6,269 nt of DNA from Eubacteriales bacterium (GCA_028691625.1 JAQUYZ010000113.1:1-6269); one strand, 5' to 3'. Numbered from the stretch's first letter, positions 1 to 6,065 are shown. Numbers and translations are program-made. Notes: generated by a model not told the origin, from the letters alone.

Positions 1-162
1 TTTTCTTCATTAACCCTTAAATTCGGAAAGTGATCGGAATATAATTCTACGAAAAGCACTGAAAAATCCGATTTGCACGCAAGTATAGAAACCCTGCAGT
101 CTCAGCATACTATTCATCATCTATGAAATAGTATCAAAAGACTAACTATTAAAAGTCAAGTT
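1..162. other. Left-edge intergenic sequence, no supported gene
   Basis: AT-rich stretch between the window edge and the stop of the IS110 transposase fragment. It has no start codon with a ribosome binding site on either strand. An imperfect hairpin occupies 107-134: an 11-bp stem with one bulged A and a 5-nt loop. No T-run follows it on the plus strand, so it is not an obvious terminator. On the minus strand a frame is open from about 101 to the window edge (about 33 codons), but it has no start signal and I do not recognise it. The segment could be the right end of the decayed insertion element or plain flanking DNA. Confidence 0.4.
107..134. repeat. Imperfect inverted repeat / hairpin
   Basis: Arms ATACTATTCAT (107-117) and ATGAAATAGTAT (123-134) pair over 11 bp with one bulged A, around the loop CATCT. 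It lies 29 bp beyond the stop of the truncated transposase. It might be a subterminal structure of the old element's right end or a weak transcription stop for minus-strand reading; neither can be decided here. Confidence 0.35.
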
Positions 163-372
163 CTAAAATGTAAAAGTTGAGTGAACTGTTGAAATACAGT
201 CTGGTTCAATTAGCACCTTGATAATTGCATGACAAAATAAGCATCCTGGAGGGCTGCTAAAACCCAGTTTGTTGTTGGGAATGGTGAAAGCCTGGAAACG
301 GATCACCCCATCCGAATCGACAATAAGGCAATCGTGCTTGTCCTTGGCAACATCAATGCCGGCATAAATCAT
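163..372 (-). pseudogene. IS110-family transposase, N-terminal fragment
   Basis: This is the start of a DEDD-type IS110 transposase (RuvC-like domain with a C-terminal serine recombinase-like Tnp domain), which is about 400 residues when intact. The first 38 codons carry the family's opening: GIDVAKDKHD at residues 5-14, including the first catalytic Asp (D7), followed by a stretch ending FTIPNNKLGF. After residue 38 (near position 258) the similarity stops. The remaining 31 residues, rich in Cys, Pro and Ser, do not look like any part of the family, and the frame ends at 163. The other DEDD acidic residues and the whole C-terminal domain are absent, so the product cannot be active. The start is well defined: AAGGAGG at 380-386 sits 7 nt upstream of the ATG. 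The most likely cause is an internal deletion joining the 5' part to distal element or host DNA. Confidence 0.85.
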
Positions 373-451
373 AGCAAATCCTCCTTGGAATTAGAATTGA
401 CACTGTTTTCTTCCACAGACCGGTTTGCCCATTGTAACCTCGTGCTAAATG

Positions 452-466
452 AAACGTCATGCGTTA
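452..466. repeat. 15-bp direct repeat, copy 1
   Basis: AAACGTCATGCGTTA on the plus strand, identical to the sequence at 516-530, 64 bp away start to start. Each copy could itself form a small AACG/CGTT hairpin with a 5-nt loop. This copy lies inside the larger predicted loop (429-486) of the candidate bridge RNA. Confidence 0.85.
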
Positions 467-515
467 TCCAACTAATTACCATTAAAGCAAACAGCTGTGG
501 TTATAGCCTTTTGAA

Positions 516-530
516 AAACGTCATGCGTTA
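516..530. repeat. 15-bp direct repeat, copy 2
   Basis: Exact second copy of AAACGTCATGCGTTA. It lies in the alternative, promoter-proximal predicted loop of the candidate bridge RNA. The flanks of the two copies differ beyond a few bases, so the exact 15-bp match is not part of a long recent duplication. Confidence 0.85.
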
Positions 531-563
531 GGAGGCGATGACTAATCCACAGCGTCTGTAAGA

Positions 564-572
564 ATTATAGCA
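564..572 (-). promoter_or_regulatory. Extended -10 element of the IS110 left end
   Basis: Read on the minus strand this is TGCTATAAT, a perfect extended -10 (TGn plus TATAAT). The expected start would fall on the A at about 557, at the head of the candidate bridge RNA. No good -35 is present at 16-18 bp spacing (the 17-bp position reads GTCCTT). In IS110 elements the full promoter is known to be assembled when right and left ends join in the circular form. A -10 alone in the left end fits that scheme, although an extended -10 may also fire by itself. Confidence 0.55.
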
Positions 573-576
573 TTCG

Positions 577-592
577 GTCCTTGGAGAAGGAC
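577..592. repeat. Short inverted repeat near the presumed IS boundary
   Basis: GTCCTT (577-582) and AAGGAC (587-592) form a 6-bp stem with a GGAG loop. It lies between the IS110 left-end -10 box and the small gene at 631. No T-run follows on either strand that would make it a convincing terminator. It may mark the edge of the element, or be the head of the small gene's leader. Confidence 0.4.
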
Positions 593-630
593 TATAAAAA
601 CTACTATTTAATAATACGAGGAGGCAGGGT

Positions 631-768
631 ATGAACCACAGTGAGAAAAGTCAAAATCAATGGGAAAAAAAAGATACGCAAAAAAATGAATGTCCAAAAA
701 AGGACAAGGACGGAAACTGCCTTGTGCCGGGTATTTACAGTGACTCCGATCCGGTCGGCGGGAGCTGA
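631..768 (+). CDS. Small hydrophilic protein of 45 residues, unknown function
   Basis: An ATG-to-TGA frame of 45 codons preceded by a near-ideal ribosome binding site, GAGGAGG at 618-624, 6 nt from the ATG. The stop lies just ahead of a strong terminator (778-821), so the unit is closed at its 3' end. The product is highly polar: the first 28 residues are rich in Lys, Glu, Asn, Gln and Asp. Two cysteines (C21 and C30) flank a CPKKDKDGNC segment, and the tail ends in DSDPVGGS. It has no membrane segment and no signal peptide. I do not recognise a family. Its upstream region abuts the IS110 left end, so its native promoter may have been displaced; no clear promoter is visible between 573 and 617. 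The ribosome binding site and terminator make a real gene more likely than chance, but protein-level support is missing. Confidence 0.6.
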   Translation: MNHSEKSQNQWEKKDTQKNECPKKDKDGNCLVPGIYSDSDPVGGS

Positions 769-777
769 ATAGCAAAT

Positions 778-821
778 AAAAATGCCATGGCAATTTAATC
801 TTTTTCCATGGCATTGTTTTT
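778..821. terminator. Bidirectional intrinsic terminator
   Basis: AATGCCATGG (781-790) pairs perfectly with CCATGGCATT (806-815) around a 15-nt loop. On the plus strand GTTTTT follows, ending the small gene at 631-768. On the minus strand the stem is followed by TTTATTT, ending transcription from ndk. It lies between these two convergent genes, 30 bp past the ndk stop. Confidence 0.9.
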
Positions 822-851
822 GAGAATTTATGAAAGATTGATTGGTTTTCA

Positions 852-1253
852 CTAAAGACCGAAAAATCGCTTAATCTCAATTTCCGCACTTTCCGGAGAA
901 TCGGAGCCGTGGATCACATTTTCGGTAGTGGATTTGGCAAAATCTCCCCGGATCGTTCCCGCAAGCGCGTCCTCAAACTTTGTTGCCCCGATGAGCATCC
1001 GCATTCCCCGGATCACGTTTTCCCCTTCTACGATCATGGCCCAAACGGGACCCGACATCATATAGCACTCCATATGCGGATAAAATGGCTTGCCTGCAAC
1101 ATGCGCATAATGCTCCTTCAGAATATCCTGATCCAGATTCATTACTTTGATGGCGGAAATGCGGTATCCCTTCGATTCGATCCTCTCTATAATCCGTCCA
1201 GCCAGTTTTCTTTCCACCGCATCCGGTTTCAGCATAATATAAGTTCTTTCCAC
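852..1253 (-). CDS. ndk: Nucleoside diphosphate kinase
   Basis: Transfers the gamma-phosphate of ATP to nucleoside diphosphates through a phospho-histidine, balancing NTP and dNTP pools in the cytosol. The 133 residues are close to the usual 135-150 for bacterial Ndk. Visible landmarks are K9 in the MLKPDAVER opening, Y49, R82, R102 in GTIRGDFA, N112 and the catalytic H115 in NVIHGSDS. The start is GTG at 1253, chosen because AGGAGG (1260-1265) lies 6 nt upstream and MERTYIMLKPDA is the normal N-terminus. One oddity: the usual T-[DN]-P...PGTIRG loop before the active site reads GATKFEDALAGTIRG, lacking both prolines. The catalytic core is otherwise intact, so activity is expected. The gene starts 25 bp after the acyl-CoA ligase stop with no terminator between them, so it is probably co-transcribed and ends at the terminator at 778-821. 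Confidence 0.96.
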   Translation of the reverse strand: MERTYIMLKPDAVERKLAGRIIERIESKGYRISAIKVMNLDQDILKEHYAHVAGKPFYPHMECYMMSGPVWAMIVEGENVIRGMRMLIGATKFEDALAGTIRGDFAKSTTENVIHGSDSPESAEIEIKRFFGL

Positions 1254-1278
1254 TTTTCTCCTCCTGGTTGTTTTATTT

Positions 1279-2775
1279 TTATTTCCGGCCGGCTTCCTGC
1301 TGTTCCTTCAGGATACGTTTCATGATCTTTCCTGTACTGTTTTTGGGAAGGCTCGAAACAAATTCGATGTGCCGCGGGAGCTTGTAAGCAGCAAGCTTTT
1401 CTTTCATGAAGCGGAGCAGTTCTTTGGAGTGGCATTCCTCTCCTTCTTTCAATACAACAAAGACTTTTACATATTCGCCTCTCAGCTTGTCTGCAAGACC
1501 AATGACAGCCGCTTCCTTTACCTTCGGGAATTGGTAGATCACTTCCTCAACTTCTCTTGGATATACGTTCAAGCCTGCTACGATCACCATATCCTTTTTC
1601 CTGTCAACAATATAAATATAGCCGTCCTCATCCATCTTCGCCAGGTCTCCCGTATGCAGCCATCCGTTCATCAGGGTACTGATTGTAGCTTCAGGCTCGT
1701 TATAGTAACCAAGCATGACGTTGTCACCACGTACAGCAAGCTCCCCAACCTCTCCTTCGGGGAGTTCCCTTTCATTATCATCAATAATTTTACATTCCAC
1801 TCCCGGCAGAGGCAGCCCGATTGAGCCCTCCTTCTGTACGCCATCCGGCGGATTGAAGGATACGGCAGGAGAAGCCTCCGTCAGTCCATAGCCTTCTACG
1901 ATCGGGAGTCTCATGATTTGTCGGGCCTGTCTGTAGATTTCTACCGGCAGCGCTGCTCCTCCGGATACCGCAAGACGCAGTTTCGGGAATGAGATATCCT
2001 TTTTTCCGGCTTCCAGCAGCACAACATACATCGAAGGAACTCCCATAAAGACCGTGATCTCGTCCTTCAGTAAGGTTTCTATTACCTCCTTTGGCTGGAA
2101 GGATTCCAGAATCGATATCGTAGCTCCGGAATAAAGCGGCATGAGAATGCAGGCAGTAAATGCAAATACATGAAACATCGGCAATACGCACATGTAAATG
2201 TCATCCTGCTTCGCATGAAGAGCCGCTGTGCACTGCTTAGAATTGACCACTAGATTTTTGTGGGTCAGCATGGCGGCTTTCTGTTTTCCGGTTGTTCCCG
2301 AGGTATATAAGAATGTAGAGATTGCATTTTCGTCGGAAAAGTCTTCAAAGCCTTCTTTCGAAACCGCTGAAATTTGTTGATTGAATTCTTCGTCCAGAAC
2401 GATCAGGGTGATTTCAAGGGCTTTTTCCACCGCTTCTCTGGTGAGCTTTGCTTTCTGCAGAATCAAAGGATGCATGATCATGAATTTTGCTTCGGAATTC
2501 TTGACGACATAGGCAATTTCCTCCATGGTAAGCAACAGATTGATGGGCACAATCACTGCGCCGTTTCTTACCGTTCCAAAATAGGAATAAATGAATTCCG
2601 GAGCGTTAAGACAGCTTAGCACCACCTTGTCGCCCACCTTCAAGCCTGCCTTTTTCAAGTAGCTTGCATAGGCTAAAACCATTTGATCCATTTGTCCGTA
2701 GGTGATACTGTTTCCTTTAAATTTTAATGCTGTTTTATCGCTGATAAAATTCGTCTTATAGATATCTCCAACCAT
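1279..2775 (-). CDS. Class I adenylate-forming acyl-CoA ligase (fatty acyl-CoA synthetase-like)
   Basis: Activates a carboxylic acid with ATP to an acyl-adenylate, then forms the CoA thioester. The 498-residue length is typical of LcfB-like and other soluble acyl-CoA ligases. Motifs in order: P-loop YTSGTTGKQK (157-166), LPMFHVFA (198-205), GYGLTE (295-300), WLHTGD (372-377) with the ATP-ribose Asp, DRKKD (391-395) at the hinge between domains, and K483 in NSTGK, the adenylation lysine. The N-terminal domain spans about 1-390 and the mobile C-terminal domain about 391-498. In the P-loop, Q165 and A167 replace the usual Pro and Gly (normally GTTGxPKG), while K166 is kept. Chain length of the substrate cannot be read from sequence; a medium- or long-chain fatty acid is likely, but aryl or short-chain acids are possible. 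The ATG at 2775 has AAGGAG 6 nt upstream and its own promoter; ndk follows in the same unit. Confidence 0.93.
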   Translation of the reverse strand: MVGDIYKTNFISDKTALKFKGNSITYGQMDQMVLAYASYLKKAGLKVGDKVVLSCLNAPEFIYSYFGTVRNGAVIVPINLLLTMEEIAYVVKNSEAKFMIMHPLILQKAKLTREAVEKALEITLIVLDEEFNQQISAVSKEGFEDFSDENAISTFLYTSGTTGKQKAAMLTHKNLVVNSKQCTAALHAKQDDIYMCVLPMFHVFAFTACILMPLYSGATISILESFQPKEVIETLLKDEITVFMGVPSMYVVLLEAGKKDISFPKLRLAVSGGAALPVEIYRQARQIMRLPIVEGYGLTEASPAVSFNPPDGVQKEGSIGLPLPGVECKIIDDNERELPEGEVGELAVRGDNVMLGYYNEPEATISTLMNGWLHTGDLAKMDEDGYIYIVDRKKDMVIVAGLNVYPREVEEVIYQFPKVKEAAVIGLADKLRGEYVKVFVVLKEGEECHSKELLRFMKEKLAAYKLPRHIEFVSSLPKNSTGKIMKRILKEQQEAGRK

Positions 2776-2806
2776 ATTGTACTCCTTTGTAAATTCATTT
2801 TATTTT

Positions 2807-2835
2807 ATTATAATAATCTACATATCGGTTTGCAA
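2807..2835 (-). promoter_or_regulatory. Vegetative promoter for the acyl-CoA ligase-ndk unit
   Basis: On the minus strand TTGCAA (2835-2830), a 17-bp spacer and a perfect TATAAT (2812-2807) form a near-consensus sigma-A promoter. Transcription would begin near 2800, about 25 nt before the ATG at 2775, leaving a short leader holding the ribosome binding site (AAAGGAG, 2788-2782). Confidence 0.8.
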
Positions 2836-2845
2836 TGTAGATTAT
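2813..2845. promoter_or_regulatory. Operator-like perfect inverted repeat over the ligase promoter
   Basis: ATAATCTACAT (2813-2823) and ATGTAGATTAT (2835-2845) are perfect 11-bp inverted arms separated by 11 bp. One arm fills the -35/-10 spacer and abuts the -10 box; the other begins at the edge of the -35 box. The repeat lies upstream of the expected transcript start, so it would act as DNA (a repressor site) rather than as an RNA hairpin. It does not match the Bacillus FadR operator that I can recall, and the cognate regulator is not in the window. A weaker reading is a plus-strand terminator, since a T-run follows at 2848-2854, but no gene is read into it. Confidence 0.6.
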
Positions 2846-3098
2846 CCTTTTTTTGCTGTTTTTTATTTTTCTGTTTATCAATTTGCTCAGAACTCATGGA
2901 AATATCCTTTTTATAACAGGGTATGGATGGGAAGAGTGAATAAAGCATACCCCGATAGAATATAGATAATCAACCTATAACGGTCTGTTTAAAGATAAGA
3001 ATAGACGGTATAAGTTCCATAGAATTAATTAAGCTAATACTGTAATTTTTAACGGATATCAAACTAACAATTCAATTTAAAATGGAAGGAGTAAGAAA
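2846..3098. other. Intergenic region and likely pntA leader
   Basis: AT-rich region between the divergent ligase promoter and pntA. It must contain the pntAB promoter, but no hexamer pair is convincing. The best -10-like boxes are TATAAG at 3009-3014 and TGTAAT at 3041-3046, each lacking a good -35. Hairpins: GGGTATG (2919-2925) with CATACCC (2946-2952) around a 20-nt loop, and TATAG (2961-2965) with CTATA (2975-2979). The pntA ribosome binding site AAGGAG lies at 3086-3091. I recognise no riboswitch class. Confidence 0.5.
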
Positions 3099-4634
3099 AT
3101 GAGAATTGGCATTCCAAAAGAGTGTGTTGCCGGCGAGACCCGGGTTGCTGCTACTCCAAGCTCGGTCAGGCAGTTGATAAGGCTCGGCTTTGATGTCTCG
3201 ATCGAGTCCGGCGCCGGAGAAAAAGCAAGCTTCACCGACGAGGCTTATCGTGCTGCCGGCGCTGAGGTTTCAGATGCTGATATCACCTGGCAATCCGGTC
3301 TTATCTACAAGCTGAATCCTCCAAATGAAGAGGAGCTCACAAAAATCAATGAGGGTGCAACTCTTGTCAGTTTCCTCTATCCGGCGCAGAATCCGGATCT
3401 GGTCCAGAAGCTTTCAGGCATGAAAATCAATGCTTTGGCAATGGATATGGTTCCGCGTATTTCTCGTGCCCAGTCCCTTGATGCCCTGTCCTCAATGGCC
3501 AACATCGGCGGCTATCGGGCCGTCGTTGAGGCTGCCCACAATTTCGGACGTTTCTTTACCGGGCAGATCACCGCAGCAGGAAAGGTACCTCCGGCAAAGG
3601 TTCTGATCATCGGTGCAGGGGTAGCCGGCTTGGCCGCAATCGGCACCGCCCGTTCCCTGGGAGCTATTGTCCGGGCTTTTGACACTCGTCTGGAAGTGGC
3701 GGAACAAATTGAATCATTGGGCGGAGAATTCCTGAAGCTGAACTTCGAAGGTGATGAAGACGGTTCAACCTCCGGAGGCTATGCCAAGGTGATGTCAGAT
3801 GAATTCATCAAAGCGGAAATGGCACTCTTTGCAGATCAGGCAAAGGAAGTGGATATCATCGTAACAACGGCTCTGATCCCCGGAAAGCCGGCACCCAAGC
3901 TGATCACCAAAGCAATGGCAGACAGCATGAAGCCTGGTTCCGTTATTGTTGATATGGCTGCTGCCACAGGAGGGAATTGTGAGTATACGGTCTCGGGAAA
4001 ACTGATCGTGACGAATTCCGGAGTAAAAGTAATCGGCTACACCGACCTGCCCGGCCGGCTGCCGACCCAATCTTCGGAAATGTACGCGACGAATCTGGTG
4101 AATCTGGCAAAACTGCTTTCCAAAGGAAAAGATGGCAATATCAATATTGATTTTGACGATGTCATCCTGCGCAATATGAGCGTCATCAATAACGGAGAAG
4201 TGACCTTTCCGCCTCCATCCATCAGTGTATCCGTCGCCCCGGCAAAAAAAGAGACTGCGGAAGCTCCTCCGGCAAAGAGAAAAAAAGGCACCAAGGGCTT
4301 GGAAATGGGACTGGGTGCGGCGGGGATCCTGCTCTTCACCTTCATCGGTCTGTTCTCTCCTCAGGAGTTTTTAGCCCACTTCACTGTTTTCGTGCTGGCC
4401 TGTGTGGTCGGGTATTATGTGGTCTGGAATGTTACCCACTCGCTCCATACTCCGCTGATGTCGGTGACCAATGCCATTTCAGGCATTATCGTGGTTGGTG
4501 CACTGGTACAGATCAGCCCCGACATCAATGCCATCACCATATTGGCGTTTATCGGAATATTAATTGCGACCATCAACGTCGTTGGAGGTTTCACAGTGAC
4601 CCAGCGCATGCTGAAGATGTTCAATAAAGAGTGA
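3099..4634 (+). CDS. pntA: NAD(P) transhydrogenase subunit alpha
   Basis: Alpha subunit of the membrane proton-translocating transhydrogenase, which moves hydride between NADH and NADP+ while protons cross the membrane. The 511 residues match E. coli PntA (510), with the NAD(H)-binding domain I and the first membrane helices fused in one chain. Domain I covers about 1-375: GIPKE and ETRVAATP near the N-terminus, the mobile Arg-Gln-Asp loop [11 protein letters not shown] (R123, Q125, D128), the dinucleotide motif GAGVAGLAA (172-180), DTR (195-197) and [14 protein letters not shown] (313-326). A Pro/Ala/Lys-rich linker (about 371-400) leads to four hydrophobic segments (about 402-420, 424-445, 455-472 and 477-498). 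The helix segment [20 protein letters not shown] and the C-terminal [13 protein letters not shown] are the conserved family ends. The ATG has AAGGAG 7 nt upstream. The stop overlaps the pntB ribosome binding site, indicating tight coupling. Confidence 0.97.
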   Translation: MRIGIPKECVAGETRVAATPSSVRQLIRLGFDVSIESGAGEKASFTDEAYRAAGAEVSDADITWQSGLIYKLNPPNEEELTKINEGATLVSFLYPAQNPDLVQKLSGMKINALAMDMVPRISRAQSLDALSSMANIGGYRAVVEAAHNFGRFFTGQITAAGKVPPAKVLIIGAGVAGLAAIGTARSLGAIVRAFDTRLEVAEQIESLGGEFLKLNFEGDEDGSTSGGYAKVMSDEFIKAEMALFADQAKEVDIIVTTALIPGKPAPKLITKAMADSMKPGSVIVDMAAATGGNCEYTVSGKLIVTNSGVKVIGYTDLPGRLPTQSSEMYATNLVNLAKLLSKGKDGNINIDFDDVILRNMSVINNGEVTFPPPSISVSVAPAKKETAEAPPAKRKKGTKGLEMGLGAAGILLFTFIGLFSPQEFLAHFTVFVLACVVGYYVVWNVTHSLHTPLMSVTNAISGIIVVGALVQISPDINAITILAFIGILIATINVVGGFTVTQRMLKMFNKE

Positions 4635-4647
4635 GGAGGAAAGTCGA

Positions 4648-6039
4648 ATGATTCAAGGTTTAGTAACGATTGCATATATCGCCGCGGCGATCTTGTTCAT
4701 CCTGAGTCTGGCCGGGCTGTCGAATCAGGAAACCGCGAAAAGAGGAAATATTTTTGGAATCGTCGGCATGGCAATTGCGCTGTTGGCGACGATCGCAAGC
4801 GCCAACATTCAGGCGCTGATCTATATTCTGATCGCCATGCTGATCGGAAGCCTGATCGGAGCTCGTGTGGCCTTCAAGGTGGAAATGACCGGCATGCCCC
4901 AGCTCGTGGCAGCCCTGCATAGTTTTGTAGGTCTTGCGGCAGTGCTCGTAGGATATAACAGTTTCTTAAAGCTTGCCGGCCACGAAGGAGAAATAGTCAG
5001 CGGCGCGCTCCTGACCATAGAGCTTACAGAAATTTATCTGGGCGTATTGATCGGAGCAGTTACCTTTACCGGTTCTATTGTGGCTTTTGGAAAGCTTCAT
5101 GGGATCATAAAGTCGAAAGCGCTTTCTTTGCCGGGCAAGCATTGGATCAACCTCTCGGCGATCGTCGTTTCATTTGTTCTGATGGGTTTCTTCATCAATG
5201 CCGGCGGTTCCATGATCTTCCTGGCCGTTATGACAGCGATCTCTCTGCTTTTGGGGCTGCATCTGGTAGCCTCCATCGGCGGCGCCGATATGCCGGTGGT
5301 CATTTCCATGCTGAACTCTTATTCCGGATGGGCGACTGCTGCTGCCGGTTTTATGCTCTCCAACGACCTGCTGATCGTAACGGGCGCTCTGGTCGGCTCT
5401 TCGGGTGCGATCTTGTCCTATATCATGTGCAGGGCGATGAACCGTTCCTTTCTTTCGGTCATCGCTGGCGGCTTCGGTAACAAGAGCGCAAGCGCTGCAA
5501 AGGATGAGGAAACAGGTGAATACCGTGAAATGAGTCCGGAGGATGTCGCGGAGCAGTTAAAGCAATCCAGGTCAGTGATCATCGCACCCGGCTATGGCAT
5601 GGCGGTTGCCCAGGCCCAGTATCCTGTAGCTGATATCACAAGAAAGCTGAGGGATATGGGCATCAATGTCCGTTTTGCGATCCATCCGGTTGCAGGGCGT
5701 TTGCCCGGTCATATGAATGTGCTTCTGGCGGAAGCAAAGGTACCCTACGATATCGTGCTGGAAATGGATGAAATCAATGAAGAGTTCCCGGAAACCGACA
5801 CCGTACTTGTAATCGGCGCAAACGATACAGTAAATCCTTCCGCAAAGGATGATCCGACAAGTCCCATCGCCGGCATGCCGGTGCTTGAAGTATGGAAGGC
5901 ACAAACGGTTGTCGTCTTCAAGCGTTCGATGAACGCAGGCTACGCCGGTGTGCCAAATCCGCTGTTCTATAAGGACAATACCTTTATGTGCTTTGGAGAT
6001 GCCAGAGCTACCATTGAAAAAATATTGAAGGCGATGTAA
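4648..6039 (+). CDS. pntB: NAD(P) transhydrogenase subunit beta
   Basis: Beta subunit of the same enzyme, providing most of the proton channel (domain II) and the NADP(H)-binding domain III. At 463 residues it is essentially the length of E. coli PntB (462). Roughly nine hydrophobic segments fill residues 4-262. Channel and coupling residues known from E. coli are present: H91 in [12 protein letters not shown]214 in [11 protein letters not shown] and N223 in MLNSYSGWA. Domain III (about 290-463) shows [10 protein letters not shown] (315-324), [14 protein letters not shown]393 in GANDTVNP and the NADP-phosphate site K425/R426 in [12 protein letters not shown]. The ATG lies 13 bp after pntA. 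Its AGGAGG (4634-4639) overlaps the pntA stop, with 8 nt spacing, so the subunits are translationally linked. Nothing is missing or truncated, and a working enzyme is expected. No intrinsic terminator is visible after the stop. Confidence 0.97.
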   Translation: MIQGLVTIAYIAAAILFILSLAGLSNQETAKRGNIFGIVGMAIALLATIASANIQALIYILIAMLIGSLIGARVAFKVEMTGMPQLVAALHSFVGLAAVLVGYNSFLKLAGHEGEIVSGALLTIELTEIYLGVLIGAVTFTGSIVAFGKLHGIIKSKALSLPGKHWINLSAIVVSFVLMGFFINAGGSMIFLAVMTAISLLLGLHLVASIGGADMPVVISMLNSYSGWATAAAGFMLSNDLLIVTGALVGSSGAILSYIMCRAMNRSFLSVIAGGFGNKSASAAKDEETGEYREMSPEDVAEQLKQSRSVIIAPGYGMAVAQAQYPVADITRKLRDMGINVRFAIHPVAGRLPGHMNVLLAEAKVPYDIVLEMDEINEEFPETDTVLVIGANDTVNPSAKDDPTSPIAGMPVLEVWKAQTVVVFKRSMNAGYAGVPNPLFYKDNTFMCFGDARATIEKILKAM

Positions 6040-6065
6040 CAGGGAACTTCGTATTATTCCTGTCC

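Larger units (their letters stand above)
390..557 (-). ncRNA. Candidate IS110 bridge RNA (left-end non-coding RNA)
   Basis: In IS110-group elements the non-coding left end upstream of the transposase encodes a bridge RNA of about 180 nt, whose loops base-pair with target and donor DNA. Here about 180 nt lie between a predicted transcription start near 557 and the transposase ribosome binding site (380-386). In minus-strand RNA sense, CCACAG (500-495) and GTTTGC (492-487) can pair with CTGTGG (418-413) and GCAAAC (428-423). This gives a 12-bp stem with one internal loop, closing a 58-nt loop. The same CCACAG can instead pair with an upstream CTGTGG (552-547), extended by a few more pairs, closing a loop over 507-541. 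Each alternative loop contains one copy of a 15-bp direct repeat. Identity as a bridge RNA is inferred from position, size and fold. The guide segments are not assigned and the exact ends are approximate. Confidence 0.5.

Noticed and set aside
1..101. Minus-strand frame of about 33 codons open to the left edge
   Set aside because: No start codon with a ribosome binding site, no recognisable motif, and the length is within chance for this composition.
334..531. Plus-strand frame of 65 codons opposite the IS110 left end
   Set aside because: No ribosome binding site, and it runs antisense through the structured repeat region; best explained as chance.
608..889. Minus-strand frames of 82-93 codons between 604 and 889
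   Set aside because: They run through the terminator and the opposite strand of the small gene, overlap the ndk 3' end, and show low-complexity Phe/Leu-rich sequence.
909..1325. Long plus-strand frame opposite ndk
   Set aside because: Shadow of ndk: no ribosome binding site, and the sequence is fully explained by the conserved Ndk protein on the other strand.
1369..2191. Frames of 133-151 codons within the acyl-CoA ligase gene in other frames
   Set aside because: Shadows of a strongly supported ligase gene; no start signals of their own.
2777..2965. Plus-strand frame of 62 codons covering the ligase promoter
   Set aside because: No ribosome binding site, and it reads across the promoter and operator-like repeat; its Phe/Tyr/Ile-rich sequence reflects AT-rich DNA.
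4244..4286. Two in-frame runs of seven A in the pntA linker (4244-4250 and 4280-4286) as programmed -1 frameshift sites
   Set aside because: Both match the A_AAA_AAA heptamer, but they simply encode lysines in a Lys-rich linker. There is no clear stimulatory stem, and the -1 frame does not give a quick stop that would release a soluble domain.
6038..6063. Inverted repeat ACAGG...CCTGT after pntB as a terminator
   Set aside because: The stem is about 7 bp with a bulged G and no T-run follows, so intrinsic termination is unlikely.
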